Below are positions 42,695-52,463 of a DNA stretch of 64,000 bases, piece after piece. The DNA is from Lachnospiraceae bacterium (lineage in GTDB: Bacteria; Bacillota; Clostridia; Lachnospirales; Lachnospiraceae), in the NCBI GenBank assembly GCA_024698145.1, contig JAILRO010000057.1, forward strand, positions 1-64,000. Reading direction: 5' to 3'. The number at the start of each line of letters is the position of its first letter. Position 1 is the first letter of the stretch. The position numbers were made by a program, and so were the translations under genes. Below the pieces are notes generated by a model. It saw nothing but the letters and a program-made list of their open reading frames with translations. It was not told the origin of the DNA and made no database searches.

Positions 42695-43975
42695 CTAGAT
42701 AGCAGCAAATCCTTTCTCAAGGTCTGCAATTATATCATCGATATGCTCTGTTCCGATAGAAAGACGTATGGTATTCTTACCGATTCCCTGATCTGCAAGC
42801 TCCTCATCAGAAAGCTGTGAATGAGTTGTTGACGCAGGGTGAATAACCAAACTCTTAACATCGGCAACATTTGCAAGCAATGAGAATATCTCAAGATTGT
42901 CGATAAACTTCCATGCTTCATCTTGGCCGCCCTTGATTTCGAAAGTAAATATTGATGCTCCGCCATTAGGGAAATACTTCTCATAAAGTGCGTGATCCGG
43001 ATGGTCAGAAAGTGAAGGATGATTAACCTTCTCAACCTTTGGATGATTACTCAAAAACTCAACAACCTTCTTTGTATTCTCTGCATGGCGCTCAAGACGA
43101 AGTGATAATGTCTCAACACCCTGAAGAAGAAGGAATGCATTAAACGGTGAAATAGTTGCTCCTGTATCTCTTAAAAGAATTGCTCTGATGTATGTCACAA
43201 ATGCTGCAGGTCCAACTACATCATAGAAAGATACTCCATGATAGCTTGGGTTAGGTGCTGCAATATTAGGATACTTGCCGCTTGCTTTCCAATCAAACTT
43301 ACCTGCCTCAACGATAATTCCACCAAGTGTTGTACCATGGCCACCGATGAACTTTGTTGCTGAATGAACAACGATATCTGCACCGTGCTCAATTGGTCTT
43401 ATAAGATATGGTGTTCCGAATGTGTTATCTACAACAAGTGGAAGTCCATGCTTGTGTGCAATCTCAGCTATCGCATCAATGTCAGGAATATCACTGTTCG
43501 GATTACCAAGTGTTTCAATGTAGATTGCTCTTGTATTGTCCTTGATTGCCCCTTCAACCTCTGAAAGATTGTGTGCATCAACAAATGTTGTCTCAATACC
43601 ATACTGCGGAAGTGTATGTGCTAACAAATTGTAGCTTCCTCCGTATATAGTCTTCTGTGCAACAATGTGTCCGCCGTTTGCAGCAAGTGCTTCTATAGTA
43701 TATGTAATTGCTGCTGCTCCTGATGCAAGTGCAAGTGCTGCGCTTCCGCCCTCTAATGCTGCAAGTCTCTTTTCAAGCACATCCTGTGTTGAGTTTGTAA
43801 GTCTTCCATAAATGTTACCTGCATCTGCAAGACCAAATCTGTCTGCTGCATGCTTGCTGTTATGGAATACATAAGATGTTGTCTGATAAATAGGAACAGC
43901 TCTTGAATCTGTTGTTGGGTCTGCCTGCTCCTGTCCTACGTGTAACTGTTTTGTTTCAAATCTGTAATCGCTCAT
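42695..43975 (-). CDS. metY: O-acetylhomoserine sulfhydrylase / aminocarboxypropyltransferase
   Basis: RFETKQLHVGQEQADPTTDSRAVPIYQTTSYVF...VVHSATKFIGGHGTTLGGIIVE. Confidence 0.93.
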   Translation of the reverse strand: MSDYRFETKQLHVGQEQADPTTDSRAVPIYQTTSYVFHNSKHAADRFGLADAGNIYGRLTNSTQDVLEKRLAALEGGSAALALASGAAAITYTIEALAANGGHIVAQKTIYGGSYNLLAHTLPQYGIETTFVDAHNLSEVEGAIKDNTRAIYIETLGNPNSDIPDIDAIAEIAHKHGLPLVVDNTFGTPYLIRPIEHGADIVVHSATKFIGGHGTTLGGIIVEAGKFDWKASGKYPNIAAPNPSYHGVSFYDVVGPAAFVTYIRAILLRDTGATISPFNAFLLLQGVETLSLRLERHAENTKKVVEFLSNHPKVEKVNHPSLSDHPDHALYEKYFPNGGASIFTFEIKGGQDEAWKFIDNLEIFSLLANVADVKSLVIHPASTTHSQLSDEELADQGIGKNTIRLSIGTEHIDDIIADLEKGFAAI

Positions 43976-44077
43976 AATTCATTCTCCTTTTCTTTTTCAT
44001 ATCTTTTTGGTATGTTTTATAAGCCTATATTATCACAACACTTCTTACTTGTATAATTCTTAAATACTATCATTAGT

Positions 44078-44094
44078 TATAGGTATCACCTATA
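44078..44094. promoter_or_regulatory. Perfect inverted repeat TATAGGT-ATC-ACCTATA upstream of metY (candidate operator)
   Basis: Palindrome read directly between nifU and metY. Confidence 0.5.
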
Positions 44095-44103
44095 GCTCAT
44101 AAA

Positions 44104-44541
44104 TTAATAATCTTCGTCCTCAATCTTTTCCTCAATGTCATTAACAGGTTTCTCAAGACCCTCAATTACAATATTATTCTTCTCTGCATAATCCCAAAGT
44201 GCCGCGTGAATTGCTTCTTCTGCAAGAAGTGAACAGTGAACCTTGATTGGCGGAAGTCCGTCAAGCGCCTCCATAACAGCTTTGTTAGTTACCTTAAGAG
44301 CTTCATTAACACTTTTTCCTTTAACAAGTTCTGTAGCCATTGAGCTTGTTGCAACGGCGGCACCGCAACCAAAAGTTTTAAACTTAACATCCTGTATTAT
44401 TTTGTCATCATCAATGTCTAAATATATTCTCATGATATCGCCGCACTTGGCATTGCCGACTGTACCGACACCGCTTGCGTTATCTATTTCGCCAACGTTT
44501 CTTGGGTTATTAAAATGGTCCATTACTTTTTCGCTATACAT
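44104..44541 (-). CDS. nifU: NifU-like Fe-S scaffold protein
   Basis: MYSEKVMDHFNNPRNVGEIDNASGVGTVGNAKCGDIMRIYL...TFGCGAAVATSSM. Confidence 0.95.
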   Translation of the reverse strand: MYSEKVMDHFNNPRNVGEIDNASGVGTVGNAKCGDIMRIYLDIDDDKIIQDVKFKTFGCGAAVATSSMATELVKGKSVNEALKVTNKAVMEALDGLPPIKVHCSLLAEEAIHAALWDYAEKNNIVIEGLEKPVNDIEEKIEDEDY

Positions 44542-44571
44542 ATTATTTCTCCTTTTTTATTATTATTCTAA

Positions 44572-44716
44572 CCATGTACATATTCAATACAGTTTCACCG
44601 CAGACTCGCTTCTGCTCGAGTATTCACGTAACGGTACTAAACTCACACTTCGTGTTCGCTAAGTACCGACGTGAATAGACGGTCTGCTTGTAAAACTGTA
44701 CTAAACATGTACATGG
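44572..44716. repeat. Palindromic intergenic repeat/MITE-like element, copy 3
   Basis: Terminal inverted repeats ccatgtacatattcaatacagtttcaccgcagac / ggtctgcttgtaaaactgtactaaacatgtacatgg and core aacggtactaa...gctaagtaccg. Confidence 0.8.
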
Positions 44717-44744
44717 ACTACACTTACACCAAATGAAATATATA

Positions 44745-45926
44745 TTACGCTTGACGCTTTACAAAGTCTTCGTATAGAGGGGACATTTTGCGGAGACGCT
44801 CGACGATTTTGACAAGTTCGTCTACAACAAAGTCGATATCCTCAAGGGTGGTTTCCTCGGATAGTGTAAGACGAAGTGAGCCATGTGCTATCTCGTGAGG
44901 AAGTCCGATTGCAAGCAATACATGACTCGGATCAAGAGAGCCTGATGTACATGCCGAACCGCTTGAAGCACATACGCCTAACTGATCTAACAGAATAAGT
45001 AACGACTCACCTTCAATGAATCTAAAGCAGAAGTTTGCGTTACCCGGAAGTCTGTCCTCTTTATGTCCGTTAAGTCTTGAATACGGAATCTCTGCAAGAA
45101 CTCGTTCTATCAAGTGATTTCTGAGTTCTTCCTGCTTTGCCTTATTCTTCTCCAAATCCTGTCCTGCAAGTTTTGCAGCTGTACCGATTCCGATAATACC
45201 TGTTGTGTTATGAGTTCCGGCACGTCTGTTTCTCTCCTGTGCTCCACCATGTATGAAAGAACGAATCTTAACACCTTTTCTTATATACATAAGTCCGATT
45301 CCTTTAGGACCACCAAACTTGTGACCACTTGCAGAAAGCATATCTATATTCATCTCATCAACATTTAAAGGAATATGTCCATACGCCTGAACCGCATCTG
45401 TATGGAATAACACTCCATGCTCGTGGGCAATTCTTCCTATCTCAGCAAGAGGCTGAATTGTGCCTATTTCATTGTTTGCTGCCATAATACTGATTAAGAT
45501 AGTATCCTCTCTTATCGCTTTCTCAAGTTCCTCAAGTGAAATCTTTCCATCACTGTCAACATCAAGGTATGTTACTTCAAAGCCCTTCTTTTCAAGATAC
45601 TCGCAAGTATGAAGTATTGCATGATGCTCAATCTTACTTGTTATAATATGCTTTCCCTTATTACCGTAAGCATCTGCTGTTGCCTTAAGCGCCCAGTTAT
45701 CAGATTCGCTTCCACCGGCTGTAAAATACATCTCATCAGCCTTCGCACCGATAAGTTCGGCCACCTGACTTCTGGCAGAATCAACTGCCTTACGAGTCTT
45801 TTGTGCAAATGTGTATATTGCTGATGGGTTGCCATACTCCTCTGTAAAATATGGAAGCATCTCCTTAAGCACTTCATCCTTAACTTTTGTTGTTGCTGCG
45901 TTGTCTAAATAAATTAGTTTACTCAT
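44745..45926 (-). CDS. nifS: Cysteine desulfurase NifS/IscS
   Basis: MSKLIYLDNAATTKVKDEVL...SASGHKFGGPKGIGLMYIRKG...CASSGSACTSGSLDPSHVL. Confidence 0.96.
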   Translation of the reverse strand: MSKLIYLDNAATTKVKDEVLKEMLPYFTEEYGNPSAIYTFAQKTRKAVDSARSQVAELIGAKADEMYFTAGGSESDNWALKATADAYGNKGKHIITSKIEHHAILHTCEYLEKKGFEVTYLDVDSDGKISLEELEKAIREDTILISIMAANNEIGTIQPLAEIGRIAHEHGVLFHTDAVQAYGHIPLNVDEMNIDMLSASGHKFGGPKGIGLMYIRKGVKIRSFIHGGAQERNRRAGTHNTTGIIGIGTAAKLAGQDLEKNKAKQEELRNHLIERVLAEIPYSRLNGHKEDRLPGNANFCFRFIEGESLLILLDQLGVCASSGSACTSGSLDPSHVLLAIGLPHEIAHGSLRLTLSEETTLEDIDFVVDELVKIVERLRKMSPLYEDFVKRQA

Positions 45927-45940
45927 ATTGTATCTCCTTC

Positions 45941-46378
45941 TTATATATTAATATTTTCTGTGTATATTTCCTGCTGCCACGATAACATGTCTGCAAGTGT
46001 AATTCCCTCTAACACATCATTAAGTGCATCATCCAACCTTCCCCATAATCTGTAGTTAACACATGTAGATTTGTTAGGACACGGTGCACTGTTTTCACCG
46101 AAACAATCTGTAGGATTCATGTTGCTCTCAACTGCCCTTACAATCTGTCCGACCGTGTATTCCTCCGGAGTATATCTTAATGAATAACCACCGTTCTTGC
46201 CCCTTACACTGTTAACCAGACCTCTCTTGTGTAATCCTGATACAATCTGTTCAAGATACTTTTCTGAAATATTCTGCCTATCTGCCACATCCTTGAGCCT
46301 AACTTTATCTTTTGTCTTGGCTTCTGCTAGGTCAAGCATGAGCTTTAAAGCATTCTTACCTCTTGTTGATATAATCAT
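45941..46378 (-). CDS. Rrf2 family (IscR-like) regulator with Cys triad
   Basis: MIISTRGKNALKLMLDLAEA...CFGENSAPCPNKSTC. Confidence 0.92.
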   Translation of the reverse strand: MIISTRGKNALKLMLDLAEAKTKDKVRLKDVADRQNISEKYLEQIVSGLHKRGLVNSVRGKNGGYSLRYTPEEYTVGQIVRAVESNMNPTDCFGENSAPCPNKSTCVNYRLWGRLDDALNDVLEGITLADMLSWQQEIYTENINI

Positions 46379-46406
46379 AGTTTCCCCCTACCGCGCAAAA
46401 AACGCG

Positions 46407-46450
46407 AAAAAAAAATATGCAAATGATGAACTAATCTTCATTTGCATATT
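46407..46450 (-). terminator. Hairpin plus T9 tract between the two Rrf2 genes (terminator, attenuator or operator)
   Basis: Perfect 13-bp stem aatatgcaaatga/tcatttgcatatt followed by T-run on minus strand. Confidence 0.6.
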
Positions 46451-46479
46451 ATCATACTATGTTAGTAGGTATTTGTAAA
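46451..46479 (-). promoter_or_regulatory. Putative sigma-A promoter for rrf2(iscR)-nifS-nifU
   Basis: TTTACA-17 bp-TATGAT on minus strand. Confidence 0.5.
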
Positions 46480-46488
46480 GTATTATTT

Positions 46489-46899
46489 TTATTTTTTTGA
46501 TTCTTCCTGCCATTTAATCAAATCCTGCAAAGTTATATTATCTACAACTCCATTAACGGCATCTTCTAACTGCTCCCATATTTTGGAGATACCTGCCTCG
46601 CGCTGAAAACTTTCGTCATCATCATACGACACCGCAGACAGTTCCCCATCAGCAACTTTAAGAATCATTCCAACAGTATATTTAAAAGGTTCATTTTTTA
46701 AAAGATAACCACCTTTTGACCCGCGTATACTTTTGACTAATCCTGCTCTATTAAGATGCGCAATAATCTTTTCAAGATATTTTTCTGAGATGCCCTGCCT
46801 TACTGAAATATCTTTGATTCTTACAGGAACGCCGGTATTATTTGTGGCCAAATCAAGCATTATTAACAAGGCATATCTTCCTCTTGTAGATACAATCAT
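46489..46899 (-). CDS. Rrf2 family regulator lacking all cysteines (CymR-like)
   Basis: MIVSTRGRYALLIMLDLATN...SEKYLEKIIAHLNRAGLVKSIRGSKGGY; no Cys residue in the ORF. Confidence 0.9.
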   Translation of the reverse strand: MIVSTRGRYALLIMLDLATNNTGVPVRIKDISVRQGISEKYLEKIIAHLNRAGLVKSIRGSKGGYLLKNEPFKYTVGMILKVADGELSAVSYDDDESFQREAGISKIWEQLEDAVNGVVDNITLQDLIKWQEESKK

Positions 46900-46941
46900 A
46901 AATACTCTCCTTTTCGTTGACCACGCATTTATAGACTATGC

Positions 46942-47811
<870 letters not shown>

Positions 47812-47853
47812 TTAATATTTTAGAAAACGTTTTTCGTTTTCGAATAAACTTAA

Positions 47854-48210
47854 TCAAAACAACTTCTGTACCTGAAGGTATTTGACCAAACGACTGATTG
47901 ATTCTTCTATCATGCCAGAGTTTTCATATACCTTTATACCTATACTCTCTGCCACACTTGCCGCTCCGATTCCAATTCTGCTAACAAGCATATATTTACA
48001 ATCACCAAACGTGAGCAAGTTTTCCTTCAATCTGTCACTATCATGATTACCGCCTTCACATACAGGAATAACGTTTCTTTGTTCCAACAGACTCACTTTA
48101 TCGCCATCAGACACCTCATACACATAGAATTTTGATGCTCTGCCGAAATGACTATTAACTACAATTCCATCGCTTGAAGCTACCGCTATCAAATACTTCT
48201 CATTATCCAT
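47854..48210 (-). CDS. NifX/NifB-C-terminal-type dinitrogenase cofactor-binding protein
   Basis: IAVASSDGIVVNSHFGRASKFYVYEV; overlaps nifB by 8 bp. Confidence 0.9.
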   Translation of the reverse strand: MDNEKYLIAVASSDGIVVNSHFGRASKFYVYEVSDGDKVSLLEQRNVIPVCEGGNHDSDRLKENLLTFGDCKYMLVSRIGIGAASVAESIGIKVYENSGMIEESISRLVKYLQVQKLF

Positions 48211-49075
48211 GCGAAAACGTCTCCTTTACCTGTAGTCTTCTCTGATATATTTGATCACCATACTCCGACTTCCCCGGAACTCCAACTGCATCAGCTCTAC
48301 AATGCTGACAGTGTCTAAATACATCGATATACTTAGATGCCACTGTTCTTGCAGCATCAATCTCCAAACATCCGGGCGCCTTATAGTCCTTTAATTCATG
48401 CTGCGGAATCAAAGGAATAATGTTATATATCTTTGCTCCTGCCTCTTTTACAGTTTTTGCAATTTCTTCAATATGTTCGCCGTTAATTTCCGGAACAAGT
48501 ACCGTATTAACCTTAACTGTTATCCCCGCCAAAGCTATTTTTTTAATTCCCTCTAACTGGTTACGAATTAATATTTCTGCGCCCTCTACCCCTTCAATTT
48601 TTACACCGTGATAAATGATATATGAATTTAACTGTGCCTCTATTTGTGGGTCCACCGCATTAACTGTTACTGTTAATGAATCAATTCCCGCCTGTATTAC
48701 CTCTTCTGCCTTTTCATTTAAAAGCAAACCATTGGTACTCATACATTTAATTAAATCCGGGAATTCTTTCTTAATAATCTGAAATGTCTTTAATGCATTA
48801 TCAGATGCCAACGTATCGCCCGGGCCGGCGATTCCTGCCACCTTAATATCGGGGCATATAGATAATGCTTTTTGCAAAATATCCACACATTCCTCAGGTT
48901 TTAGTACCTTTGATGTCACTCCAGGTCTTTCTTCCACATCATTGATTGTTCGATCACAAAACTTGCATGCTATATTACATCCCGGGCTAACCGGCAAATG
49001 TATTCTTCCTGCATTATTTTTGTGGTCTCCAAAACATGGATGTGAATTCTGTAACCGCTCATATGTATTACTCAT
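48203..49075 (-). CDS. nifB: NifB-like radical SAM protein
   Basis: HPCFGDHKNNAGRIHLPVSPGCNIACKFCDRTIN...AGIAGPGDTLA...CQHCRADAVGVPG. Confidence 0.94.
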   Translation of the reverse strand: MSNTYERLQNSHPCFGDHKNNAGRIHLPVSPGCNIACKFCDRTINDVEERPGVTSKVLKPEECVDILQKALSICPDIKVAGIAGPGDTLASDNALKTFQIIKKEFPDLIKCMSTNGLLLNEKAEEVIQAGIDSLTVTVNAVDPQIEAQLNSYIIYHGVKIEGVEGAEILIRNQLEGIKKIALAGITVKVNTVLVPEINGEHIEEIAKTVKEAGAKIYNIIPLIPQHELKDYKAPGCLEIDAARTVASKYIDVFRHCQHCRADAVGVPGKSEYGDQIYQRRLQVKETFSHG

Positions 49076-49156
49076 ATGAAAATCCTCTTTTCCGATAGAC
49101 TATTATGTATTTACTTTCGTGAAATTACTTTATCATACATCTATAATCCTGACTAA

Positions 49157-49181
49157 TACTCAAAACTTTTTACCCGTTATA
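49157..49181 (-). promoter_or_regulatory. Candidate shared operator upstream of nifB
   Basis: TATAACGGGTAAAAAGTTTTGAGTAT resembles TATAACGAGTGATAAATTTTATCTAT upstream of the 62 kb D-like gene (about 19/26 identical). Confidence 0.4.
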
Positions 49182-49209
49182 ACTTTTCTTTATATCACTT
49201 TGATTTTAA

Positions 49210-49246
49210 AAAACCTTAGAGCGATAATATCTCTAAGGTTTTTTAA
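49210..49246 (-). terminator. Intrinsic terminator downstream of the ABC module
   Basis: aaaaccttagagcgataatatctctaaggtttttt hairpin separating it from nifB. Confidence 0.8.
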
Positions 49247-49251
49247 ACTTT

Positions 49252-49902
49252 TCAACTTAACTTTAACATTTCATATACTCGTGTTCCGTAATTGAGTACT
49301 TGTTCATCATGTGTAGCAACAACTACAGTTGCACCCTTTTCCACACGTTCTTTGAGGCACTCCATAACAATTTGTGTTGTCTCCTTATCAAGTCCTCCTG
49401 ACGGTTCATCTAATAAATACAGTTGTGGTTGCCTGAGCAACAGCCTTGCAATTGACGCTCGCCTTAGTTCCCCTCCGGACAATTCAAACGGACGTCTGTT
49501 GGCAAGTTCTTTAATATCAAGTCTCTCCATTATTTCCAATGCCTCTTCTTTTTTTCTTTCATTTTCGAAAAGAAGAAACGGTAATAGGACATTTTCTAAA
49601 ATAGTATAGTCTGACAACAGTACATTACTTTGAGGAAGATAGCCAATCTTATCAGAATGAAGTCTTAATAATTCATTTTCACTTATAGTCTGATAATTCT
49701 TTTCGTTATAAATAACACTTCCCTCATCCGGTGTAAGATAACCTCCCATCAATGCCAAAAGAGTACTTTTCCCACTACCCGATTTGCCGGATAGCACGAG
49801 AAGATTCTGTTCTTTTACATCAAGCCAAACATTTTTTATTACATCAAAAACTCTGTTTCCTCTACTGTAAGTTTTTGTTACATCTTCAATTTGAAGGATC
49901 AT
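49252..49902 (-). CDS. ABC transporter ATP-binding protein (LolD/MacB type)
   Basis: MILQIEDVTKTYSRGNRV; GKSGSGKSTLLALMGG; LSGGELRRASIARLLLRQPQLYLLDEPSGGLD. Confidence 0.92.
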   Translation of the reverse strand: MILQIEDVTKTYSRGNRVFDVIKNVWLDVKEQNLLVLSGKSGSGKSTLLALMGGYLTPDEGSVIYNEKNYQTISENELLRLHSDKIGYLPQSNVLLSDYTILENVLLPFLLFENERKKEEALEIMERLDIKELANRRPFELSGGELRRASIARLLLRQPQLYLLDEPSGGLDKETTQIVMECLKERVEKGATVVVATHDEQVLNYGTRVYEMLKLS

Positions 49903-49904
49903 TT

Positions 49905-51101
49905 TCACTCCTCCTCGCGTAAAACCGTATAAGCATCCTGTTTGCCAATTTGTCTTATAGGTACTATTGCAGATACTATACCTGAAATTTCCAAAGCCAA
50001 AAATCCTGTGAGCAACAGTATTACAACCTCTTTTGCTCCCGGAGTTATATATGCTATTCCCAAACAATATGTAAGATATCTTCCAAAAGGAAATACAATC
50101 AAAAACGTCAACAAGACTCCAAGAATATAACCGATTGTAGTAATCAATAACATCTGTTTAACCAAAACAAGACTAAGTTGCCTTTTCCCAACGCCTTGTA
50201 TTCGCAACAGCGCATATTCTTTTTTTCTCGAATTGGAATACAAATAGCAGACAATAACCAAAATGACTTCTGCCACTATCCAAATTACAAGCAAGAACAA
50301 TTTGATACTTGATACAAGATATTTAGTATTTTTAGAAAACGACTTAAACATCTTCCCCGGGAAAACCACATCTATCTTATCGGCATTTTCCAAAATCAAA
50401 TCTTTAATAACCAGGTGTTCGTCCACACCACTTTTGACTTTAATAAACACGGATGAAATCGTATTTTCATCCCTTTGAGCCGGCAAAAAATCCACACCCT
50501 TCTTTTGGGCATTTTCAATTATTTCCGGCATTGTATCCATTGGAAAATATACAGAAGTATCCAAACTTGTTCCTGTCTCAGCGAGCGTAGAAACGACCTC
50601 ATACTTCTTTCCAAAAATCTTAACAGTATGATCCTTCTCTAAAAGTATCCTGCTTCCGGCTACCGCTTTTCCGGCAACAATTTTGTTTCTATCTTTGCTT
50701 TTTACCCAAGGTGTTATTACAAAATCTGTCTCCGGAGAAAAACCTACTATCTGGACCTGACTGGTACAACAATCCGCCGAAAGGCTTGTCAAATAGAACT
50801 GCTCCGTTACTGCCTCAATCCCTTCAACGTCCTGCAAACCATCCAATACCATTCTGTCAAAATAAAAGCATTCTCTTGTCCCTTCCAAAAGAATGCTTTC
50901 TGCTTTTTCTTCACACTCAGACGGAACAATCATTATATCTGCACCTAATCGTTTTTCAAATCCGAGCATCCCGTTTTGAAGCATAAGGAGAAAATATGTG
51001 CCACCAATAATAACAAATGCCAGTATTGTAGTAACACCTAATAAAAATAAACTTATATGTTTTCTCCTAAAAATGCTTGTCATCAAGAAGTGATTATTCA
51101 C
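49905..51101 (-). CDS. FtsX/MacB-type ABC permease
   Basis: Four-TM FtsX-like topology; LGADIMIVPSECEEKAE...RKKEYALLRIQGVGKRQL. Confidence 0.85.
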   Translation of the reverse strand: MNNHFLMTSIFRRKHISLFLLGVTTILAFVIIGGTYFLLMLQNGMLGFEKRLGADIMIVPSECEEKAESILLEGTRECFYFDRMVLDGLQDVEGIEAVTEQFYLTSLSADCCTSQVQIVGFSPETDFVITPWVKSKDRNKIVAGKAVAGSRILLEKDHTVKIFGKKYEVVSTLAETGTSLDTSVYFPMDTMPEIIENAQKKGVDFLPAQRDENTISSVFIKVKSGVDEHLVIKDLILENADKIDVVFPGKMFKSFSKNTKYLVSSIKLFLLVIWIVAEVILVIVCYLYSNSRKKEYALLRIQGVGKRQLSLVLVKQMLLITTIGYILGVLLTFLIVFPFGRYLTYCLGIAYITPGAKEVVILLLTGFLALEISGIVSAIVPIRQIGKQDAYTVLREEE

Positions 51102-51496
51102 TAATTATCACTCTCCACTTTTTTTCTTGTTGCAAGAACAATCAAAATTACATCTACAACAATTATAATAATTCCCAAAACCACCAAGAACGGACGTGTT
51201 GCCATACGGCATCTCATCATATCATTTCCGCAAACACCAATCCATCCAAGCGGAGCTGCTGCAATCAAAGCTCCAATACCGACAACGGATATGTAAAGTC
51301 CAAGTCTAACTTTTTCTTCAAAGAAAAACGCAACAACTCCTATAAGTATCAATAAAATTCCCAATCCTATTTCTGCTTTTTTGGTGTATGTACAAGCCAT
51401 AACTTCTTTACAAACCGGGAAAATAACTGTCGGTCCTAAAATTGTCAATATTCCCAATACTATAAAACTAATAGTTGCTGCTAATTTATTTTTCAT
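51101..51496 (-). CDS. DUF4418 family membrane protein
   Basis: GPTVIFPVCKEVMACTYTKKAEIGLG...MMRCRMATRPFLVVLGI. Confidence 0.85.
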   Translation of the reverse strand: MKNKLAATISFIVLGILTILGPTVIFPVCKEVMACTYTKKAEIGLGILLILIGVVAFFFEEKVRLGLYISVVGIGALIAAAPLGWIGVCGNDMMRCRMATRPFLVVLGIIIIVVDVILIVLATRKKVESDN

Positions 51497-51535
51497 CTTT
51501 TATTCCTCCTAATCAAAACTAGTATAAGATTTTAG

Positions 51536-52441
51536 TTATAATTCTTTATATTTTTTCAACTCCTCCACATACAACTCGCCGATATCACTTAATTTGTGAT
51601 TTTTACGCAATATATAACCGATAGTTAACGGATCTTCCTCTTTAAGCTTTATTGCAGTGACGCCTTCTTTTAATGCAATACTGTCTGTCATGATTCCAGT
51701 ACCGATAGAATAGCCGTTAAGCGCAGCCATTATTTCAGCTGTAGTAGCCCTGTCATTTGATTTAATCAACTTTTGATAATCATAATTCTCCAGCGCTTCT
51801 TCTGAAAGATAAAAATCACTTTCACTATTCTGGTCAAAAGATACGCACGGATATTCCTGCAAATCATCTAAAGAAATTTCCTTATTGCCTGCTAATGGAT
51901 GTTCTTTCCACAAATATGCAAATGTTTCTCTAACCATCAATGGGAAAAACTCAAGCTGATATTCTCTAAACAGCTTTTTTAAGACGTTTTCATTGTTTTT
52001 CGAGTATGCGAGTATTCCTATTTCACTTCTCATCTCTTTGACATCCAAAAGCACTTCATCTGTACGGGTTTCCTTAACAGAGTACACATATTTGTTATTA
52101 TCAAACTCTTTAACAGTCTTTAAAAAAGCATGTACCGCAAATACATAATGCTGCATCGACACAGAAAAATGTTTCTTTTCCTTATCCTTACCCAAAAACC
52201 TGTCCTCAATCAACTCATATTGACCGACAGCTTGTTTAGCATAAGCCAAAAACTCATATCCCGCTTCCGTTAGTGATATTCCTCTGTTATTGCGTTCAAA
52301 TATCTTTACACCGATTTCATCCTCAAGTTCTCTTACTGCAGAGGAAAGAGCAGGCTGGGAAATATATAACTTATTTCCCGCCTCTCTCATAGAAGATGAA
52401 CCTGCTATTGTAATTACATATTTTAATTGTAAAATTGTCAT
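51536..52441 (-). CDS. LysR family transcriptional regulator
   Basis: MTILQLKYVITIAGSSSMREAGNKLYISQPALSSAVRELEDEIGVKIFERNNRGISLTEAG. Confidence 0.94.
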   Translation of the reverse strand: MTILQLKYVITIAGSSSMREAGNKLYISQPALSSAVRELEDEIGVKIFERNNRGISLTEAGYEFLAYAKQAVGQYELIEDRFLGKDKEKKHFSVSMQHYVFAVHAFLKTVKEFDNNKYVYSVKETRTDEVLLDVKEMRSEIGILAYSKNNENVLKKLFREYQLEFFPLMVRETFAYLWKEHPLAGNKEISLDDLQEYPCVSFDQNSESDFYLSEEALENYDYQKLIKSNDRATTAEIMAALNGYSIGTGIMTDSIALKEGVTAIKLKEEDPLTIGYILRKNHKLSDIGELYVEELKKYKEL

Positions 52442-52463
52442 AATTCACCTTCCTTAATAATTG

